From: Chrysopilus asiliformis
Lineage: Eukaryota; Arthropoda; Insecta; Diptera; Rhagionidae
Direction: 5' to 3'
Length of the DNA: 64,000 bases
NCBI GenBank assembly: GCA_964034945.1
Contig: OZ035962.1
Coordinates: forward strand, 108,683,034 to 108,747,033
Shown: piece by piece, positions 38,801-50,800 of the stretch
Layout of the letters: every line of letters begins with the position of its first letter
How positions within the stretch are numbered: the stretch's first letter is position 1
The notes under the pieces: model-generated
Seen by the model: the letters and a program-made list of their open reading frames with translations, nothing else
Databases searched by the model: none
What the model was told of the DNA's origin: nothing
Program-made: the position numbers and the translations under genes

Positions 38801-41800
38801 GATTTTACACAACTTTTCCGTACATAGGATGACCTTTTTTTTGTGTGGATCAGGGACAGTTTATCGAGGTTTAGCGGGATTGTGGTGATGGATGGGGGAG
38901 GGGAGGGTAGAGAGGAAAATTTTAATATTTTTTTTGTGAAAGCCCGACCAAAAGGAAGAGGGTTTGTTGCAATTTTTGTTCGGGTTTATAAGAAGTGTTA
39001 AGGGTATTTTATGTTTTCAAAATACAATAACAACTTTTAGAAAAAATCATCCGCTAAAGCGCGGTATTACACATGGCAACTGCCGGGATTACTTAAGCCG
39101 ATTTTCGAGAGAAACGACTAGTTCATAAAATCTCGATATATGGAAAATCGATGTTTTTTTAGGGCGACATCGATGTTAAAAAACATCGATATCTCGATGT
39201 TTTGAAAAAGTCACCTGGCGGATGCTCTACTGTGGGTGGAGTGCACCCAGATAGAATTAACACGGTTTTAATTCTTTTTATAATTTGAACCACCAAAAAC
39301 CCGTTAGTTTTCGAGATATTCAAAAAAAACTATTTTTTTTGAAATACCGGCATATCTTCATAACGGCTTGAGATACGGTAAAAGACATAAGTAAAAGACA
39401 TAAATGTAGCAAATTTTATTGTCTCCAAGTTTTGTACTACATAAGACTACTGGAAAATGGTTGGTTAGTTTCGGAAATCGTAGTTTTTAAAAAGTCGCCG
39501 TTTTGGTTACTTCCGGTTAGGACCAAACTTCTCGGTAAAATTTCATGGCTAGCTCTGGTATTTTTTGCGAAATCTTGTAGAAAGATGAAACCGAAAATTG
39601 ATACCAAAGAAAATTTAAACAAATATTTAAGTAGAGTGGCCACATTAAATCTATCTGAAAACTAGTCCCTTTAGTCCTAAAATTAGTTTCTCTACTAATT
39701 TTATGAAGAGTGAAGCACGACTGATGTTGAGTCCACACACACGCATGTAAACTTGTGTAGCATATGCAAACAGGATTGGCTTATTTAAGCCAAATGTATG
39801 CACAATTTCCTACAAAAAGGCCTTCCTACAAATCTTCAAAGAAATTTTAAATCAAAAAAATAAAATCATCCCATCACAGAAAACGTTGAAACAAATGTAA
39901 GCAGTTGCATTCGAGGTTGCATTACAATTGTGTGTGAATAAAGATTCAAATATTTTGTGGATTAGCAAATCCTCGAGAAAAAAAAACATTCTCACGTGGA
40001 TTGTTGAATATCCAGGCATTTTCACATATGATGGCAGTATTTTTCAGTAGTCTTAAGCCTAAACCCCAATTACGCGTTCGCGCGTGCGGCATGATTTTGT
40101 TCTGGCATCTAGTAGTTGTCACCGCGTCTAAAAGTAGAAACTGAGCCTACTCTACGCGGCAGGCACGCGGCAACGCGTCTGAGCAACACGCAATTATACA
40201 TTTACTCATATATATACGTAGTTTTTACCTTCACCGCGTGGCTGCCGCACGCGCGAACGCGTAATTGGGGTTTAGGCTTTATGTATTACGAAACTTGGAG
40301 ACAATAAAATTTGCTACATTTATGTCTTTTACTAGAACTCCGTATCTCATGCCGTTAACGAGATATATCGTTATTTAAAAAGACAGTTTTTAGTATCTCG
40401 AAAATCCCGAAAAATAACGGGTTTTTGGGATGAATTGAGGAGAATAATGTCTGTTAAGGTAGAAATAGATGCTGCGATGGTGGGTACAACCGTCGGTACA
40501 ACACAAGTCGGTACGACCATCGCAGCGTCTATTTACACTCTTAAAAACTTTTAAACTAACACTTTGTTACTTACCTTCGTGTTTGCGTAGTCATAGTCAT
40601 ACCGATACCGGTCATAACGGTCATACCGGTCGTCCCGGCTGTTGTACCTCCTCCTCCTCCTCCTATAATTCTAGAAAATAAATTTAAAAAGATCGATGAT
40701 TGGAATTGAGTCGCCAATGGTGATTATGCTGCCGATTTGTACATCAGGTTCAATCCACGTAACCCCAATAATTTCACAAATTCTATTCATATCTTGTGTG
40801 AGGTAATCTGCTAAATCAATCAATGTAAAATTTGAAGGAAGCATTTTAGTTATATCCTCCAACTTATCTAATTGGATTAACTCCAAATTGATGGACCCAA
40901 TGTTGTGTATGATATCTAAGATGCTTTTCATACTTTCTAAAAATGCAGCGAAGTACATAGATTTTTGTTGCAGTTGCTTTTCCATAATTATTAAAATTTT
41001 CAAAAATTCTCTTATTTTATTGTGGAATTCATGATCGCAATTGAAAGAAATTCCTCTTTCACCAAATGCGAAAGGATAGCAAATTTTGGCTATGGATCTG
41101 TATTTTTCAAGTACCGACTTATACACGCTTAAATTATTCGTGTCACTGTGATGCATCTTTATGATTTTTATGTTGTTTTCATCGAGCATTGGGCATATAT
41201 TTTTGTGCAAATAATGTTGTGAAATTTTTATTTTTTCCAAAAAAATTTTAAAAATGCAACATTCAGTATTGGACCCTTCGTTCGAAGAGAAGTTTTGGGA
41301 CGTTAATTTTTTATCAAGCATGCACAATGTATAGGCGATACTTTTTAAAATAAAAATTTTTTTGCTACTCACATGAAAGAAATTATCTTTGAAATTTGTT
41401 TTCATTTCCTTAATTGCTGCATTGTATTTATAATCGTTATCGGATAAAATCGCAACAATATTAACACGTTGACGGACAGTTGCGGCTATAGCCGTCAAGT
41501 TCAAGTTCACTATGTGACATGACGGCAATAGCCGTCCAATACGAAACGGTCGTTTTTAGACACTGCGGCTGTAGCAGCACAAATGTGCATTTACCAGCGT
41601 ACAAGTAGAAGCCTAGTGTCAATTTTCGAATTTCACTTGTTTCTACTGTCGAATTTCACTTGTTCGAATTTCACTTGTTTCTACTGTCCGTCAACGTGTT
41701 AAAATCACATGAAATAATCGCTGATATTATGTATTTTAAAGCCTGAAGAATGTGTGTGTAATGGAAATTGGAGGGATTACAGTACATAAATGGTATATCG

Positions 41801-44800
41801 ATGTCATTGTTTGGTACACATATGAAAAATACCATGCATTTCGAAACGAGCTGTAATTCTCCTCCCGGAAAAATTCCCAACACTGTCTAAATTTTTATCA
41901 TAGCAAATATCACGGCGTACCTCGATTTTAAAATTACACGCGAATTTAAAATTACGCGCCTCAGACTTTTCAAAAAATTTAAGGTTTGCATTGTGAAACC
42001 CTCATTTAGCCGCGAACACATGGCAACACTGCTTTTGTCTTTAGTCCGTTAAAATAACGTCGCCGAGGCTAACTTCGAATTTTCGAGCGGCGGAACTTGA
42101 ATTTTGTTCGCGAGGGCAAACCACCCGTGTGAAGGACGTGCAAGCAATCAAAATCTATAGCGCGGAATCTAATATTTTACCGGAATGTAATTGCGGTAAG
42201 GTGTTATTTTTTTCACTTCACTTTTGTGGGAACCGGATACTCCGAGAAGCCCGGATAATAGTAAAGAAAAAAGTAATAATATTATTTATATTGGTAATAA
42301 ATAATAATAATATTTTCACTTTAATTTACAGGCTCACTTAAAAATATAAAATATATGTAGATTTGGTATTTCATTTTCAAAACTATATTTTTACGCAGAA
42401 AATGTCACAGCAGGACAAAAGTTCCAAAAGTTCGCTGAAAATAAAATGGGGGAAATCTCATTCAAGAAACTTGACGTCATTCGTGACATTTAAAAATCTA
42501 ATTTAAAATTGTTTTATTTCTAATATTTCTCATCACATTTTATTCTAGAATTACCTTTGCATTATCTTCATGTAGATCCAAATAGGTATGTAGTCGATTG
42601 GTAAAATGGAAGTGTATAAATAAATGTAATCTAAGAATTCCATTGGATTTCCGAATAATTTCTTTCGAATAATTCTAAGAATAAACAAAAGAATAGGAAT
42701 ATATAACTGTTGAATCATGTGCTGGAAAAATTTATTTCTGACTACATTATAGATAACTAAAAATGTCTGTTGCTTTGTGGTCCCGTTTTTTTATATCTTT
42801 TTTTTATATATCAAATGCATCAGAGGTGAAAAAAAAAATTAAGTACTATTATATGTGTGATTTTTTCAATTCACCTCATTTCAAAACGTGCTTTTTTCAT
42901 TTGTAGCTTTTATATCCGTATATGAAAGCAATTCCATCTAAGTATTCATTTCGTTAGACTGAGTCAGTATACCTGAATGGGAATAATGCGGAACAAGCAA
43001 GAAAAAAAAATATAAGGTATAGAATTGCAAGATGTGAACGCAGAATTAAATTCATTCAGGTATGCATAATACAATTGCAGTCATTCATAAAAGTTAGCGA
43101 AATATGCCCGTGCCTTTGGCTATGCGGTATTTATCTATCTTACGAAATTCGTATAGATTCGTATATGCTATAAATATAAAAGTATAACAAGGAGTTGCCA
43201 CGCTGGCTGTCAACTCAAGAATCAAATTTCATTGACAACAAGTCTTCAAAGTCGGTTGAATCACCTTCAATCATCTTCGCTATTATATTTAGTTGTTGCA
43301 TACAGGCGGATAGACGAACGTTTCATATATGCATATAATTTGTGATGGGTTTCTCTCACCTGAGCAGATAACACCTAACATGGCTACTATTTCACCCATT
43401 TAAATCGATACACGCTAAGTTGTGCACGACGTGAAGGGTAAGGAAAATGAAACCTCTATAAGATTATATTGGCTACACACACGAAAACCGAATGAATCAA
43501 CAACATATATACAGCAATTTCATATTTTAGATATATACAGTTTTCCGCTGTATATAACTTATAGATTTTCCATTGGAAAGTGGATATATGTAGCTTCCTA
43601 ATAGTATCTACTTTGACGCTTTATGTTTTCTTCTAATAATTTGGACACCCTCGGCCAATGCTTTGCTGTAATAAAGAAAATGTGCAGAAAGAAAAAACTA
43701 CGCCCAATTTTCAGTACCTAAAAATTATCACGTCGACGTATCGAAATACTATGCTTTCCATTTAGAAAACCCTTCATATATACTTAAGTAGTCGTATAGC
43801 CAACAAGATTTGTGTAGAATAAAAAAAAATAATGCAAATATGGTTTCATAGTGTGGATATTATCATTAACTTTGGAAGGTTTAGCCTCTCGAATGGCCAG
43901 CGGAAACTATTTAATTCATAGGGCAATGCAGTGACATATGCGCACACCAAACGAAATTGTGAATTGAATCCCCCATTTGGATGGCGGATGCCCTTGGCTA
44001 GAATTCTCTTATTCTTTAATTTATTTAGAAATTTATTGTAAAAACCCAGTACTTTTCTATGCCCTGGATGCGCTATTGCGCCATACTTACCAGCTCTGCC
44101 TCTTCCGATAAAAGAAAAAAATATAGAAATTCATTCACAAAAAAGGGGAAGTAAAATAATATGCTATCTTAAGCTGAATGCACACTAATGTCGATGATTC
44201 ATAATTTTATGTGAATTCAATTTGAATCAAGCGAGTTTTTCCATATAATTTTTTTGAATTCTCTTTAGATTCACGTGCGTTCATTGAAATTCTTGAGGTC
44301 AGGAAATATCAATTGTGTAGACTTTTCTGGGAAATGAAAATACTTTTCAACGAATACAGTTTCTGAATTGAGAAATTTTTCGGGTATGGTCTGAATTCTA
44401 TGAAAAAATGGGATTTTTTTTCTTGATCTGTATGAATTATGGTTGGCAATATTTTTAGAATTACCTGATTTAGTTTTCGGAAGAATACCTTTTAGCAGAA
44501 ATTTCACGCGCAGCCTTTTGTAAATATAAGAAAAAGTGCGACTAAGTGGTAATAGAAGGCCAAGTAACCAAGAATATATACGGGTTACGCTTCGGTCGCA
44601 AAACTTGGGTTGTAAAATATATGGGGTTACAAATTGGTCGCTGCAAAGTTACAGAGATGTTGCTATCGTTACAAAATAACTGTTATGCAACCGTTCCCGC
44701 AGAAAACTTTGTAACTACCGTTACAAAATAACTGTTACGAAACCATTTCCGCAAAACTCTGTGGTGACAAAGGGGAGAGGGCAGAACAAATGTGACGACA

Positions 44801-47800
44801 ATGGAAACTTGTATCACAAGCGGACACAAATTAACCAATTAGGAACCGTTTTTTACGACCAGTTACAAAGTAACCAATTTGTAGCGGCTTTTTGGCGACC
44901 GGTCACAAGACAATCGTCACATAAACTGATTTGAAACCGCTAAATTGTGACCAGGGGTCATATTGGAAATTGAGTTTTAATGATTGCTTGGGTAGGCATT
45001 GTATTATGTATAACGGATAAAAATAAACCTAATCTCTGATTTGCCTGCGGCGCATTTCCTTTAAAAGATTTTGTTTAAAACAGTTACAAAAAAGGCATCA
45101 TTTAGAGAAATGCGGTGCTGATTATTTGAACTCAAAATTTCGAAAATGGGGGTTCGAAAATGTAAATATGAGGAAAAAAACTGGAATTTAATAAACGGAA
45201 AATTTACACACAATTTTATTTAAAGCTTTTTTTACGAGAAAATCCAACGGAAAATATGAAATTAAACATTATGAATCCGATAAATTTCAACCCCTACAGA
45301 AATTCATTAATGAATATTTCTCCGTCAGTACGTTTTGCGATAACCACCAACGCTTTGTATTTGAAACGTCTGAAAATGATTCAAAACATGAAACAAGATA
45401 GACACATTTAGAATAGTATTATTAATTTACACTAGATTTAATTTATCGCAGTTTTTTTTTGTGTGTGATAATGTAGTCTGTTCGTAGTCCATAAAAATAT
45501 GAATGAAGTCACATTTAAACATATCTTTTTATTACATCAGTACTTTTTTGAATCACCCTATGGCGATTTTTATTTGCTTTTATTAGGAGAGCTTCTAATC
45601 ATTGGTCAATTCTTCTGTCAATCGCTGTTTTTTTTCTTATTTTTTTTCCGCTTCTGCGATTCAAGGCGATTTTTTTTGCTCACTTTCCGAGAAATTCATT
45701 CATGTCGGCTCGAGCCAAAACCGGGAAAAAACGTTGAAATAAATTTCATTGATCAAACACACATTTCAAGAGTAAATACAATAAGCTTCGATGGCAAAAT
45801 GCTACCCCCTTCCCCTTACATAAATGTTGTTTAAGTAATAAGTGGCTCCAAGTACACAATGACACACAGTAACGTTTACACAAGGGGTACGTTTGCTCAT
45901 TCAGTTTCCATGCCTCTATCTCGCTGGCAATTTTCAATTTTGTTGCAAAAATCCACTATAGCCAGGTTGTCATGTATATTACCATGTATCCAAGTTTAAA
46001 TTGTGAAGCTTTTTCTCCCATACACTATCAGATATCGCATTTACAAGCGTGACTTTTATAGTATACTCTATACACATATGCAGCTAAAGCGCTCCATTTT
46101 CCAGCTTTAATATCGAAAATTTTAATATTCAATAAAAGAAAAAGACAATATTTGGTTAGATAAACATTCTCGCTCTTTACATATTTGACATGTATGCGAC
46201 ATTAAAGAGGAGAAACATTGTATAATTTATGTTGCAAAAAATTTTTGAGAGGGCGGCCATTTGGTCTCAGGCGTACTATAGTCGAAATTCAATGTTTTAT
46301 TAGTCACTTCCTACACATTTCTCAGTTTCAGTTTCGATTTAATAAATTATTAAACACAAAACCGATAATATTTCGACGAAGATTAAATTGAAAATTTCGA
46401 TAGCTTTTTTTTCTTCTTCGTACCAAAGATTTTCCAGTCATGCTCAGTGCTGACTTGGTGTCGTTTATATGCCAAATGGTCGAGGAGTCAACGGAATTGT
46501 TGGGAAAACTCTCTTATCGCAAACAGTGAATGGATCCTTGTTTTCCCAGAAGTAATGAAAATGCAACAATGTACTGCAATCCGACATACTATATGGTAGA
46601 GGTAGATGGTATTATAAATGTGCTTGATATTGAATCCTATTAACTGGAAGGATGGCTAAATGGCGAGTCTCATATTCTACATAAGAAAACCCAGTCAGAG
46701 GAAGCTCATGAGGACAATGATTATGAAGTTAAAATAAGTTATTTATATATGGCATGACCTTTTGTCTGTAGATTGGCTGTAGAACGCTATATGAAAGTTC
46801 ATTAGTTTTTTTTTTCATTTCATTTGCAAATTTGTGTAACAAATGGTGCAAGTTTTCTTTTTTTTTATGCACCCTTAGATTTGTTTCTCTATCTACATTG
46901 TGGTAAATATAAAGTTTGAGATGTATTGTTACATTTTATCTTTTTTATGAATGTTAAAATTGAGAAATAATCAAACGACTGATTCGATTTGATTTTTTAT
47001 TGAATTTCGAATACAATCACATCGATAAAATGGAAAAGTTCATGGCCTTTGTTATGTAAAGAGGGTGAGTTTATCTTTGCGCGAAAGTAGATTTTTAACC
47101 TTGTGAATTGATTTAACATATCACTTTAGATATCAAGGCTTTTAGTACATCAATGGATTTATGAAATCAGGGGAAGAAAAGCTAAAAATCGAGAAATATT
47201 AAATGAATTTATGAAATCAGGGGGGAAAAAATGGTAAAACGCGAAAAATATTGAATGGAAAATATTTAATTGAAAAGGAATATTGATAAAAAATGATACG
47301 TGATGCGAAGTTCTTATGAAAATACTAGTCGTTGCCGGGTTAAAGTTTTCCCCATAAGTTTTCTTATACCAAAAGACCGAGATTTAAGTTTTTCCCATAA
47401 GTTTTCTTCCACCAAAAACTCATAGGTTTTCTACACCAAAAACCCGAGATATTTTGTCAGTGGACAAAAAGTTTCTTTATAAAAAATTTATATAATAGTG
47501 AAAACCGGATCAAAATCCTTCCAGAGATCTAGAAGATAGCAGACAAGCGGTAAGAGAAGAGGAAAATTTTGTATTATCAAATAGTCTATGATATTTCTTC
47601 TGTTCGTACAAGGCTCACAGTAAAATTTCATTAAAATCGGTAATTTTTTACTTACAACTTATATTTTTCAAATTCAACAATTTAGGGTTGCCACCTGTTT
47701 CCGGAGACTTCCGGTGGGGATTTTTTTATTGTGTCTGGGGTTTTTAGCCATGACTGGGGGATTTTGAACTAATTAGGAAGTTTACTTCATAAAACCAAGA

Positions 47801-50800
47801 CATCAAGAAACACAAAACAGGAAATGTGAAGCTTTCATTGGGTTAACACATTAATGCCGCCAGTTACATATATGTAACGCAAAGATCGCCTTTTTTTTGG
47901 GCATCGTTTATTTATCTTGCTTGCGGCAACATTGAGTATGGTTAAGAGATATCCAATAGTTTGTCTTGTTCATTAGGTAATATTTTGGTTTTTACGAACA
48001 GTAAAACTACATCATCAAAATGTCCATGCTTTAATTGGTTTAGAGTATATTTCACCCCGAAATGCTAAAATTTTCGACTGCGGCGCATTTATTCGACAAA
48101 TTCTTACTATGTCGTGTGTTTGCCATTAAAACAGTTTCCTTGTTGTGCTATGTTTCTGTTTATTTTTGTTTGCAAAACAGGTTTTGCTTAAAAAAATGGT
48201 TTCATAGTCCACCCAAAAAGAAAAAAAAGAAATAGCTGCAGATGTCTCTCTCTCTCTCTCTTGCGTTTATTATAACTTAATAAATGATTTTAACGGTTTA
48301 CCTTTAAGTCAGTTCTTTATATTTCAGGCGTGTTTGCTATGCCTGGACTATTTCGATTATGAATCCTAGTTTTCTAAAATTTGTGTTGGCAACCCTATTT
48401 GCATAAGATACTTCACGATTGGTATATTGAGGAGAGTATATCTCATAAAAACGCTTAAAAAACAATAAAACTCTTCGTAAAAACCCAATTTAGTTTGCCT
48501 TTAATTAACTCAAAACTTATTCTGAATGAAGTGATCAAAAATTGAATTCAAATTTATTAATTTCTGACCTTAAATATCAATCGATCTAAATCGTAAATGT
48601 GTCACCAGTTTTGTGGAAGTATTTTTGATTAGCGACTTCCTGTATAAAACCAGACGTTAAATGGGTTATTGATTCATATCGAAATTACTTAAGAGGTCGC
48701 ACTACGAAGTTCGTATTTATTGACAACAAGACTTTTAATTTAGAAAGAATTATAAATGAAGTGGTAATTACTATTTCAATTACATTCTCTTACACAGTTA
48801 AAGAAAAATCGATCAGTAATTAATTTTTTTTTTCACACAAAAGTCGGTTATTGTCACCACGTTTTCAAAGTCAATGTAAAATGATGAAATTTACAAATTT
48901 GTTATCAATTCTACGTATCTCTGCTGCAACTTATTTTATTTTGATTTCAACTTTCGTATTATATTTTGTCGATAATTAACAAGAGGAAATGCCTGATAGA
49001 TAGACGCAATTAAAGCTGATAACTGAAGATAATATAGAACCACAAAATAAAACAAACCTCTGAAAAATGTTAACGTTTTAATAAACATGTTGTAATATAT
49101 TTTTTCTTTATATAAAGAAAAATTATCGTCTGATTTTTAGCGTCACATTGACAGTGTGACCCAAGTAGTAGAGCGTTATGAATTTCAGAATGTAAAATTT
49201 GTAAATGAATACGTCGTGATTTAAAAAAAAATTTTTTTGTGCAAAGGCGTAACAATTTTTTAATGCCGAGCGAAAAAAAATTAAAAATTGAAATCCATCA
49301 TAAATCGTGCTTCTATAAACAAAAATTTGAAGGATTAATTTTAGGAGATCGGAATTTTGAAGGCATCTTCTAAGGGTACGCGGCCTGGTTTCACGGGGCA
49401 TGCGATACTGTGAAAACAAAATGGCGACAATCAAATTTTGAAAAAGTTGCTGGTGGCGGTAAACAATAAAAAATGGTTGCTATTTTTATTAACCCTTTCA
49501 TTGAATTTGTGTAAGGTAGTATTACACAAAAATGTGTGCAGTATATTACACGAATTTTTAGGTTTAGGGTAGATAACCCTAACAGATAGTTAGGCCCCGT
49601 GTACACTTACGACTTTGCTTGAATTTATCCTCGAATTTTTAAAAATTCTAATCGATTTAAATAGTAACTGGTCGAGTGAAAACCATGGTGTACCACAAAA
49701 AGTATCACGAATTGATTTTCAAAATCTACAGTTTAAAATCATAAGCTAAAATAGTTTTAGAGTAGGGGTGTCCAACTTTTTAGCTTTCCTGGGCCACATT
49801 CAGAGAAGATGATTTATATTGGGCCACAAATAAAATATACTTTAGAGTTAAAGTTAGCTGATTAGTAAAAAAACGTAGACCTAGCTAACAATTTCAAGTA
49901 ATTTAAACTTCATTAATTCATAAAGTTTGTAAATATATCAGTTTTTCTTGGGCCACATTTAAACACGTCCTGGGCCGCATGTGGCCCGCGGGCTGCGGGT
50001 TGGACACGTCTGTTTCAGAGGATACGATAAAAAATATTCGCCCGCTAGAAGATACGCGTGTGAAAAAGGTTGGGAAACACCGTTCTATGGCATCAATCTC
50101 CAAAAATTGGGATAGGTTTTTGGCTACGCCACTGGTGACGCAATATTTGATTTTGGAAGTTCAGGGATTCATATTTGTCTCGGTAAAAATCATTGGTACC
50201 GTGTATATTTTGTCTGAATGGCGACGTGTCCCAATTGGCAATTAGTCCCAAATGCTGGACGATTTTTTTTGGGGACCCTGATATCGAAAGGGTTAAATAC
50301 GAACTGAAGTACGGGTTAACAGACATTTGTTTGACAAAACCTTATAAATGACGTTGTGCACTTATGCTAAAAAAACTTTATTAGCATTGCGAAAAAACTC
50401 ATCCCAAGATTTTCAACTGTTGGAACTTATACAGTTTATTGTCGCAGATTCAAAAATTATTAATTTCGGACTTTCCATAAAAAGCGTTACACTAATTTTC
50501 GCGCTTTAAAACCCACCTCCCTTTTTCACGATTTTTCATATGGGATACTATAGAACTCCCCTCTTCCCGAAATGTGTGCTGTTTTTTTTTATGGACAACC
50601 CTTTTTACTTTTTTCAGCACTTCCTTTCCCACATATTTTTTCTATCGCTCAGTTGATTGTTTTAAGAACAAACAATCATATCGTGGCCGCAACCATTAGA
50701 ACATTTTTTTCATTAAACAGCGATTGATGGACGACTTAATGAATGAATCAATGAATGGATTACCCAAAATGTCCGTCACAAACAAATTAATCAAATTAAT

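Noticed and set aside
49979..50245. 88-codon plus-strand frame crossing two transposon edges
   Set aside because: Starts in the hAT MITE and ends in the surrounding TTAA element, so it cannot be an ancestral gene.
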